A DNA stretch of 64,000 nucleotides. Origin: Haliotis asinina. Lineage: Eukaryota; Mollusca; Gastropoda; Lepetellida; Haliotidae. Positions 56,501 through 64,000 of the stretch are shown piece after piece (within the stretch, counting starts at the first letter, position 1; each line of letters starts with the position of its first letter). The position numbers and the translations under genes were made by a program. The notes beneath the pieces were generated by a model. It was not told where the DNA came from, did not search any database, and worked only from the letters and a program-made list of their open reading frames with translations. The stretch spans positions 32,876,249-32,940,248 of the forward strand of contig NC_090283.1 in NCBI RefSeq assembly GCF_037392515.1. Direction: 5' to 3'.

Positions 56501-58902
56501 GGTTCGAAATCCCGGATGGGACTCAACCAACAGTGTAGTAGATTTGTACTTTACTAAGAAAGTGTAATCCCATATATAACACGTTACATTTGATCACTTT
56601 CTAATTGACATGCAGCTCATCACTGGATTGCCTGGTCCAGACTTCGTTATTAACAGACAGTCGCCACATAGCTTGAACATTGCTGTGTGCCCTGTTAAAT
56701 GACCACTCGATCCCTTTAGTCGCCTTATATGACAAGCATGGTTTGTAAAGAAGACATTCATAAGTCCTGTCTGAAGAATCAGTAACATAAATGATTTCCT
56801 GTTTCAACGAAGGGTTCTGCTTTACAGAGTTACCACCTTTCTGACTGCTAATCGCCCTGAGCGGTTGCAGCAGTTGTACAAATTGTTATTCTCACGGCGT
56901 AACGATATAGCTGAACTACTGCTGCTGTGGCTATGGACTTTAACGCCCTATTCTCGCGGAGTCAGCATTATCACCGTGTCGCTCCATCCAACGTGACGTG
57001 ACTCAAATACTTTCAAGATTCCAGGACCCGTATTCGTGGCGAAATGTCTCCTTTCACAAAATGAAATGCTGTTTTTTGAGAGGCTCTCTATAATATTTTT
57101 ATATTATAATGTGCGCATTGTCTGCAACTAAGATGTAGCCATCAAACCCATAGCAGTAGTTGCCATCAAACCTGTAGAAGTAGTTGCCATCAAACCTATA
57201 GAAGTAGTTGCCATCAAACCCATAGCAGTAGTTGCCATCCAACCTATAGAAGTAGTTGCCATAGCAGTAGTTGCCATCCAACCTATAGAGGTAGTTGCCA
57301 TCAAACCCATAGAAGTAGCTGCCATCAAATCTATAGAAGTAGTTGCACCTCACAGTAACCTTGCTCTAGCACTGTACTGAGTGCTAAGCCCATGTTCTGT
57401 AATTCTAGTACAGTGAAGTGAGGTGAAATGGGGTTTAACGTCGTACTTAAGAATATTTCGCTCATATGATGACGTGCATGCGTGTGCATGTGTGGGTGCT
57501 TGTACTAGCCCAGACTTAAGGCTGGTTTCATAGTGCAAGCTCACTGAGACACCATGCCTCATGAATACCCAATTCAGACACACTTATTGGCTCCGAGCCG
57601 AACAGTCCTTGTTGTACTTATGAATACCGAGCGCTAGACAGGGACCAAGAAGCACCATATTTTAACGTCTTTTGCACGTCTTTTGGTGCATCGTTTGGAC
57701 AAGGTTGGGGATCGACCCCGCGATATTCGGCCTCTGCGCGGAGGCTCTAACTCGCGGTCTCCAGTACAGAACAGAAAAGATCCTAGCCTAAGGACCCCAG
57801 TCTGATATTTATATTTTATTCTAGAAATTATCAATCAAGTATTAATCGTAACCTTAGAGACTTGTGCAAGTCTAACCTAACACCTGCCCAGCAAATTATT
57901 GGAACGATCATCAAGGGTCACGGTCAGGTTAGTTATATTTAGAATCCATGTCAGTCAGGTGGGGCTGGCTATTCCGTTTGCCTGACCGACGGTCATTTTA
58001 CAGACCATCAAGCCACTTCATGTCACTTCGCCCAAATCCACTCGTTCAAATTCATTTACATAGCCCCTCAGCCAAAGTCAACAAAGTGATCACCATTCGT
58101 AAATATACTGGACAAGAATAGCTAGGGATATTTGTAAATTTTGAAAGTATGGATAATGATGCATTGATTCATTGACACACTGATAAAATATCAGTCATAA
58201 AAATACCAATATCCCCAACTTATTTTGCCCAGTATACAAAACATTTCGCTGGGCGGGTTATTAATTTTTCTTAGATTTATAGGTATATGTGATAATCATT
58301 TTCTGCGTGTGTTACATGATCACTGTATTGTATCTTTTGAACAAACTTCCCTTTGTCATTCATCGGTGAAGATCCCGGTGAGAACTGATCTCCAATAACC
58401 CATGCTTGTAATGGGCGACTAACGGGACTGGCGGTCGCTGACTTGTTAACGCATCAGAAGAATATGAAGGAGAAATTATTTACTACAATGTGTCACACCC
58501 TAGCACATGGTCCGTGCATGTTTAAGCCTATGAGACACGTCAAAACAAAGATAAAAAGCATGATAATATTAAAAAATTAAAATGACATACCTCAAACAAC
58601 AACCATCATACAATGGCACAACCAACACACACAGTTACTGATATGGGTATATAATACCTCACTGCACAACATATACCATCTTATCCCACTTGAATAAATC
58701 GATGATGCTGATGTTGTCCATTGTACTGTCTGGTCCAGCCTGGATTATTTACAGACCGTAAGCTGGGGTATTGCTGTGTTCGGGGTAAAAATCACGGTGA
58801 TGTTATTGCAAAACAGAGATGCTACATCAAATCACAAATTATACAGCCTTGACATCTCTTACCTGCCAGTACTACCCACGACCATCCCTCATCTGAAGCC
58901 AT
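53567..58902 (-). CDS. Monocarboxylate transporter-like protein (SLC16 family)
   Basis: Minus-strand gene with five coding exons: 58902-58863, 56111-55968, 55292-55146, 54994-54008 and 53685-53567. All junctions are GT-AG and phase 1, giving 478 residues, a normal length for the family. The protein begins MASDEGWSWVVLAACFFMN, a variant of the [DE]GGWGW signature of helix 1. It continues with GYIKCFGILFVE, then YGPGLVMVGKYFTKRRALA, the second family signature (helix 5). A hydrophilic Ser/Glu/Asp-rich loop of about 95 residues separates helices 6 and 7. The last exon gives the final helix (NFSGSYAASFHFLGT..LLLLLLP). Members are proton-linked or facilitative plasma-membrane carriers of lactate, pyruvate, ketone bodies, aromatic amino acids or thyroid hormone; the substrate cannot be told from sequence. 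Intron 1 (56112-58862) is full of repeats. Confidence 0.9.
56128..56270 (-). mobile_element. Diverged SINE fragment in transporter intron
   Basis: AGTGAGTTTGGTTTTAGGAC, ATGGCAACGGTCTGTAAATG, ATCGAGTCCGGACCA and AGATCAACATCGGCATCGGT follow the family order, with the far half missing. Another scrambled piece with both orientations lies at about 56610-56760. Confidence 0.65.
56276..56582. repeat. Inverted-repeat (fold-back) element with tRNA-like centre
   Basis: The left arm (about 56276-56355: ATATCTGGGTTTACACTTTC, TTAGTAAAGTATAAATTCTA, GGGTTCAGTCCCATCCG) is the imperfect reverse complement of the right arm (about 56511-56582: CGGATGGGACTCAACCA, TACTTTACTAAGAAAGTGTA, ATCCCATATATAAC). Between them GGCTTAGCGGCCTAGGTGGC and GGTGCTGGTTCGAAATCCC resemble A and B boxes of a Leu/Ser-type tRNA. 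It could be a SINE with an inverted second copy, or a small fold-back DNA element. Confidence 0.6.
57128..57350. repeat. 24-bp minisatellite in transporter intron
   Basis: About nine imperfect units of the type GTAGTTGCCATCAAACC plus TATAGAA, one of them shortened. The period is divisible by three, so the minus strand stays open for 85 codons with an eight-residue repeat NYFYRFDG / NYCYGFDG. It lies in intron 1 of the transporter, on its sense strand, with no splice context, so I read it as non-coding. Confidence 0.85.
57580..57775 (-). mobile_element. tRNA-derived SINE, second family
   Basis: TTGGCTCCGAGCCGAACAGT, CCTTGTTGTACTTATGAATA and CCGAGCGCTAGACAGGGACC are the reverse complement of the body of the SINE at 51550. 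The tRNA-like head follows at the right (GGGGATCGACCCCGCGATAT, GCGGAGGCTCTAACTCGCGG). Confidence 0.75.
57776..58366. other. Intronic DNA of the transporter gene
   Basis: Between the two SINE pieces of transporter intron 1. No repeat or exon recognised. Confidence 0.4.
58367..58790 (+). mobile_element. Diverged SINE split by about 250 bp
   Basis: The first half is at 58367-58455 (GTGAAGATCCCGGTGAGAAC, TAACCCATGCTTGTAATGGG, CGACTAACGGGACTGG). The second half is at 58700-58790 (GATGCTGATGTTGTCCATTG, TGTCTGGTCCAGCCTGGATT, ATTTACAGACCGTAAGCTGG). The DNA between them is unrelated and unidentified. Confidence 0.65.
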
Positions 58903-59207
58903 CCTCAGCGGACACACGGCCAGTCCAAATTGCTATGATTCTATGCTGGTGGGTCATGCGCTCTCTGTCTAACTCCTATGTTGTGCACAGTCGACAGCAT
59001 GCTCTGTGATTGTGCATAAGCTGATTATCGTGCATTGCAGCAGCACAAGGTCAGTGTTTACCTTTCTTGTTGTCGTTTACTTTGAGATTGACTCCCTCAG
59101 CTAACTCTGCAATGGCGTAGAATACATAAAAATAAGTCACGCGGGTCTAACTTGTTCAACTTGCGTTTCGAGATCCATACATTTTAATTATCACAGCAAA
59201 AATAACT
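58903..59207. other. 5' flank of the transporter gene
   Basis: Should contain the 5' UTR and promoter of the minus-strand transporter. No TATA box or other defined site can be assigned. Confidence 0.35.
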
Positions 59208-59530
59208 TGGTTTCCGTTCTTGCGGAAACCTGATGGATACTGGGTAATGTAGGTTTCCGCTAGGTTTCAGTTTCAGGAAACGCGCAATGAGAGTTTCCGC
59301 ATAGTTTCCACAACTGAAACTAACAAGTCTTAGTTTCCGTCATGTTTCCGTCAACTGAAACTGTAGTTGGAAGTTTCCATTTAGTTTCAGTTTACTGAAA
59401 CCTTTATAGCTGGAGTGAGTAAGTTTCTGGTCTTGCGGAAACCTTGTGGATCTTGGGTAATGTAGGTTTCCGCTAGGTTTCTGTACAAGGAAGATGACAA
59501 TGAGAGTTCGCTTAGTTTAGAAAGCTGAAA
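59208..59530. repeat. TTTCCG-rich cluster with an internal direct repeat
   Basis: Two copies about 220 bp apart (from about 59212 and 59430) share TCTTGCGGAAACCT, TTGGGTAATGTAGGTTTCCG (CTGGG in the first) and CTAGGTTTC. In and between them GTTTCCG, GGAAAC and AACTGAAACT recur on both strands more than a dozen times. GGTTTCAGTTTCAGG near 59262 fits the interferon-stimulated response element core TTTCNNTTTC. It lies just upstream of the transporter gene. Confidence 0.6.
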
Positions 59531-59694
59531 TATGTTGTATTATCTTGTTATATTTATTACATATTTATTTGAACAAAAAACAAACGCTGGAAATATTATG
59601 ATCCAACTGTTTCATTTCTTAGAAAAGCTCACATTTTAATGCAACAGGGCAGTTGCAGTAGTACACAATTCGCTGTATTAAGAAACTGGGGCGC

Positions 59695-60479
59695 TCAGAG
59701 AAGAGTAACAGAATTCTCTGCACACAAGCATTGCTCAGGAAGTAGGCACACTGAATGAAGACGAGCTAGCCAGTACACAAAGTGCTTTGTTCTTCTGTAG
59801 ATGTTTGTTGGTGTATGCGAGTCCTGGTTAATATCTGGTGAAACATCTGAATCCGAATCAATCAGGCTCTCACATTGTGGTGGTAATAGCTCGCAAACCT
59901 TGAATGTGCTGTTAATATCTTGGTCACTGTCAGTGTCTGGAAAGGAAAAGGACATTCAGTTTGAATCATCAATTCAACTGAGAGACAATTCAATGAATGA
60001 AACACAGCAATATATATGATAATGCAGATAACATGTATTACAAATATTAAATACGTATTACCATTTGCTCACTTTCAGTTATTACAGTTACATGTATGAT
60101 ACATACATTAAATATATTAAACATGGATAGCAAAGTGACAGTGCAAACTCGATTTTTAGTGAAATCTAAAAATTCTTTGATGACTAACCTGATGAAACAT
60201 TTGTCATTCACCCGAAAAATCTTTACAAACTAACAAACATCTTGTTACGGAGATGGAGATAACGTGTTTTTCTTGAAACAGACGTCTGGCAGTGAGGACA
60301 GAAAAGCCGTATTTCTCCTGGAATTTAAAATATATGTATATATTATGCTTGAATCCATGTACAGTTACACTTTGAGTGAGGTCAAAAAGGTTTGTTGTAT
60401 GTATTAACATAGTGTCAGCTTCATTATAAAGCTATATGAATAATATTGTTATAAAAGAGATTCCCTTACCGGGCATCAT
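59695..60479 (-). CDS. Small CPHC zinc-motif protein, unidentified
   Basis: Proposed minus-strand model: coding exons 60479-60470, 60317-60249 and 59936-59695, all with GT-AG borders, summing to exactly 107 codons (106 residues). The protein starts MMPGEIRLFCPHCQTSVSRK. It has a CPHC..H.H zinc-binding pattern (YLHLH), then an Asp/Ser-rich part (TDSDQDIN, DSDSDVSPD) and a C-terminus with FVYWLARLHS. The layout, CPHC-SRK then an acidic Ser/Asp tract then an aromatic helix, recalls the N-termini of transposase-like proteins related to CACTA/EnSpm elements, so it may be a captured or truncated transposon gene. A non-coding first exon may end at 61527 (donor GTAAGT on the minus strand). The second donor (GTAACA) is weak, so the model is tentative. 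Confidence 0.4.
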
Positions 60480-60509
60480 TCTCCGAGTTTGTTGGTCCAC
60501 AATCCATAT

Positions 60510-61527
60510 CTGTAAATCAAATAACTGACACAACGATTCTTTCAGAAATATGAAACTTGAGGTGTGATGTCAATGCATTGTAGGGCTAACACATGCAACA
60601 TGTACTGATGGACAAGGTTTTAATGGTTATAAAACAAATATCAAACCATGAAACTGATTAACTGGTACAACTGGATACACAGAACTGACACAGAACATAA
60701 GATACTAGATAATTTGATGAACTAATAAATGTATGATGTGACTTGGTTGAAATATTTCTGGAGTACAGATTATATGAATAGATATAACGAAGACATATAT
60801 GCGGAATATCTCTGGGTACCCATGTTAAAACAAATACTGTAGAAACCAACCATATTTCAGAAACGTATTTCTCGTGATTTTAGGCTGTTTTTCTTGACAA
60901 TTACTTGTCGCAATGTCCACAAAGAACTGTGTCCCTGCAGCAGAAAGTGCCACGAATAGTCTGCAGAAAATATGCATGTACAAATCATAGCCAAAGGGTA
61001 AGTGGGATTGTGCTTCATTCTTCATTCACATTGACAAATGAATTAAGGTTTCAAAGAAATTGTGACACATTACCAAATTATATTAGTAATAGTAGTAAAG
61101 TTAACTTAAAGGGTAGATAGGGATAGTAGATCTGGGCGTATACCTGAAAAGAACAAACAATGTTAATATTTCTAACCCCCGTGCATGTTGTGAGCACAGT
61201 GCGTAAATTACTTACATGGTACGTGGTGGAAGGGGGGGGGGGGTCCATCCAGCAGAAATATATCCGGATACTACCTTCTCCTGACAGGATTTTAGAAAAT
61301 AAATTATTTGCCACAATAAAGTTTCCCATGAGTGCTAAATCAGTAGGACTCATGACGCTCGAGCATGTTAAAGTAAGGTGAACATGTTTTCACAATTAAT
61401 CACTGTTAATAATCACAAGGTCTACATATTGATGCTTGACACTGAGAAAAAGCAATCAGTGACGCTAATGCGATGAAAAGACTGCTAAAACCATAACTGC
61501 TCACTGTTGTCACTTTGAGTACTTACA
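60510..61527. other. Unassigned, possibly intronic DNA
   Basis: Lies between the proposed first and second exons of the small minus-strand gene. At 60905-61000 a short + frame before a GTAAGT donor and at 61078-61146 a minus-strand exon-like piece are seen, but no consistent model emerges. A run of 11 G lies near 61231. Confidence 0.35.
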
Positions 61528-61865
61528 TTCAATCCGCTGAATTCCACTTTTCACACTCCCCTTTGATGTCGGCAATGTAAACAAATAAACGAATGGCGAC
61601 AGGATCACGTCCACGCGAGACTATCTAATTGTTAACAAAACAACTCACAACAGGGTGTACCTTCCTCTTTTGTTGTAGAACGAGGATATCTACTGTCAAA
61701 TGGTCACATTAGATTTATTTAAAAAAACACAATAACAAAACTGTCTATTTCCCGTGAGTGTTAGCGAGACGCCATCTTGTTTGGCGGGTAGGAACAAATT
61801 TGTTTTCCTAGCAATTATTTTTCAAAACTTTAAGCATAAGATGGCTGCGTCGTGTAAACTTTGCC
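61528..61865. promoter_or_regulatory. Candidate bidirectional promoter region
   Basis: The region separates a probable first exon of the minus-strand gene (ending at 61527) from the first coding exon of the plus-strand gene (61866). No TATA box was recognised. This is inference from gene orientation only. Confidence 0.3.
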
Positions 61866-63732
61866 ATGGCCACCTCACTTTCCCCAAAAGCACTCGACGA
61901 AAGAATTCGCGACTTGGAGAAGAAAGCAGAGAACGGATGCGAGCAACTCGGAGTACCTCGGATGTGTCAGGTAAGACCGAGGGTATTTTATTGTAAATAA
62001 CGTTTAAAGAAATATTGCGTTAATGACAGAAATCCGGATAGATTATAATGTTTATCCCGCGAATGTATATTTTCGCTCGTATTATTTTTAAATGTTATCG
62101 TGAAATCTCAGTAAAATAGGCCTGAAAAATAAGTTTGTTTATATTCCATTTCAATAGATCGACATGGTATAGAATACACCAAGCTTGTATTTGTAAGTAA
62201 CTATCTTAGTACTAACCACAAGTATTTATTTAAGTTTAAAGGGGCAGACTTTTGATTTTAGTGCTCCTGTTAATAGTTTGCAAATTTTAGCGTTGCAACT
62301 CGGTTAACACTTGTACAAAAGGTGTGTGTGTGTGTGTGTGTGTGTGTGGGGGGGGGATGAATTACGATCTGCATCGAAAAGATCCGCCATATGTAGTGGT
62401 TCACTCATGGGTTTACTGGGTATTGCAAGATGTATTTCACCAATTCAGATATATTTTAAAGAATGATAAAAATGATGGGCTTTTACAATGGCAACATTTC
62501 GGTGTAATTTATTAAATGCAATCCTGGATCATTAGTGAAATGAAATTGTTTACCCCCAAATTCGCTCAGAGGGGTCAGATGTGTTTCTGAACTATTTGAG
62601 GCAAACACTAAATTCATATAAGAAACTGTTAGCTCTGCGTAGGATACATTTAAAATTTCATGTAATTTTTCAATAATTTAATACATACGTGTTGAGCATA
62701 ATCATATATATATATCTGTTATATTTAACGTATTTGATTTAATCTTTTAGGCTGTTGTGAGAAAAATCTGGACACGACTGCTCCTGGAGGATCACCCTTG
62801 TCTATCGAAGGTATGTGCTCATGTTACTAGGTAATTTCACTTTGAATATTTCATTAATTCACTTCCCTACGTACGTTTTCTCAAAATGAAAAATACATGA
62901 AAGTATCATTTGCAAATGGATTTGAATAGCCGGTAAACTAAATCAGTTTAATATTACACCTGTGTGAAATTGCCATCAAACTGACCCCTTGATTTTACAA
63001 TGCTTAATTGCTGCAAGGTTATGTCATGTGATATAACTAAACTTCTTTTATCATGATCTTTATGTCAGTTGTTCACTTACCGGTTGCATAACTTTGGCAA
63101 ACAGGATGTACATAGAATTTGCACGAAATAACACAAAGGATGGTTAGCCTTTTTGGAAGTTATTTTAAATCATTTAACTACAAAATGGTAAACTTTCAGA
63201 ACAATATATGTATTCAAAGTTATAAATCTGCAGTTTACTTGGTTGTATAATTTTCACTGACGATCGTTAATTTTAATAGACATTGTGTTGAATGCATGAT
63301 TGAATGAAGTGCAAGAAAAATGACATTTGTTTTTATTTCAGTAAAGCCGATGACGAGGACTCTATGAATATAGTAGTCAAAGAAACAAGTGACTATATCA
63401 CGACCAAGGATGGTCAATAGGATCTTGTGAAGGTAATTTTCACTCACCTGCCTGTCATTATAAATAGTTAATGATTTAAATAATAGTGTAAAGACAGATT
63501 TATGGATGTTAACTTCAGTAACCAAGCCAGCATGGCATATATAAATACCTTTGCCTAACAGATGAACTAAAATGTGTGAAACATGCTGTATAGTACTTTA
63601 AACATTTATTTTCAGAAGCGCTTTGTAGAGTGTGGCGGAACAGGCGTGATGATCTCAGTAGACAAGAAACCGGAAAGAAAGTGTCACACAGAACAGCAGC
63701 AAAAAAAAACAAAAACAAAAAGAATGAAATCC
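61866..63732 (+). CDS. Unidentified gene, 5' part only (runs off the window)
   Basis: Three exons, 61866-61970 (35 codons), 62751-62810 (20 codons) and 63616-63732 (39 codons), all phase 0 with GT-AG borders and no stop. They encode MATSLSPKALDERIRDLEKK, then AENGCEQLGVPRMCQ, then AVVRKIWTRLLLEDHPCLSK, then KRFVECGGTGVMISVDKKPE and a Lys/Gln/Thr-rich end. The first part looks like a short amphipathic helix or coiled coil. I do not recognise the family. A second frame through exons 1-2 is also open from the ATG at 61841 (MAASCKLCHGHLTFP, a CxxC..H pattern) and could be read instead. An extra exon-like piece at 63342-63430 may be an alternative exon. The gene continues to the right. Confidence 0.4.
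62322..62349. repeat. (GT)n microsatellite followed by a G run
   Basis: About 13 GT units and then about nine G, inside the first intron of the plus-strand gene. Confidence 0.9.
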
Positions 63733-64000
63733 GTAAGTATATCTATTCGAATAATAACATGTAACAATTCTTCTCATTACAATGTGTGACAGATTCTAAG
63801 TTCCGGAAATATACATTTAAAATGTTTATGGATTATTGCTTTTTACATTCTTAAGATATGTAACACATGATTCAGATCATAATTTCATAAATCATAACAT
63901 AAGAATCAAGTCAGTTAATGGTGATATATAAACATGTTATTACACTTCAGTGACTTCATGTCACTTCAGAGCAACAGATTGTGTGTCCATAAGAAAATAG

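Noticed and set aside
63342-63430. A coding third exon for the right-edge gene
   Set aside because: With the preferred phase it starts with a stop. It fits only a shifted acceptor and the alternative frame, so it is kept as a possible alternative exon and not called.

Overview
The window is nuclear DNA of an invertebrate animal, most likely a vetigastropod mollusc close to abalone (Haliotis). The evidence is spliced genes with GT-AG introns, abundant simple repeats, and many copies of two SINE-like families that I recognise from abalone DNA. Both families end in a tail of the type GGAATATTGCT..GTAAAACTAAA followed by (CACT)n. No bacterial-type operon, tRNA gene, rRNA gene or CRISPR array was found.

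The core of the window is a tandem array of three paralogous genes on the + strand, each encoding a protein like NFX1-type zinc finger-containing protein 1 (ZNFX1). They lie at about 8.1-14.8 kb (gene A), 20.8-28.1 kb (gene B) and 42.0-49.1 kb (gene C). Each has one giant exon of more than 5 kb carrying a helical N-terminal region, a UPF1-like superfamily 1 RNA helicase core and a block of NFX1-type zinc fingers. In each, a phase-1 intron splits the C-terminal RZ-type zinc finger, so the last exon is short. The genes differ in their N-termini. A has a long basic, probably disordered leader. B has two separate exons encoding two RHIM-like motifs and a TRADD-N-like domain. C has a short Arg/Gly-rich leader. 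In vertebrates ZNFX1 is an interferon-induced sensor of viral double-stranded RNA, and in C. elegans ZNFX-1 acts in small-RNA inheritance, so this looks like an expanded and diversified innate-immunity locus. Gene C carries a net 16-bp deletion that removes a helicase motif and shifts the frame; it is either a recent pseudogene or a sequence error.

An 87-bp minisatellite of about 95 copies (28156-36460) starts some 55 bp after the stop codon of gene B and separates B from C. It shows higher-order repeat structure. Smaller minisatellites lie in the last intron of A (44-bp unit, holding the splice acceptor), the first coding intron of C (54-bp unit, holding repeated donor-like sites), 5.8-6.2 kb (37-bp unit) and the transporter gene (24-bp unit).

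On the - strand, 53.6-58.9 kb holds a complete five-exon SLC16-type monocarboxylate transporter of 478 residues. At the right edge a short - strand gene (59.7-60.5 kb, 106 residues, CPHC-type zinc-binding motif) and a + strand gene that leaves the window (from 61.87 kb) may share a bidirectional promoter region; neither is identified.

The left 8 kb is gene-poor. It holds an unidentified broken coding fragment, two LINE fragments in opposite orientation (one with a SINE inside), microsatellites and a full-length SINE. The 14.8-20.7 kb and 37-41 kb spacers are mostly SINE copies, a LINE 3' end and unique AT-rich DNA.
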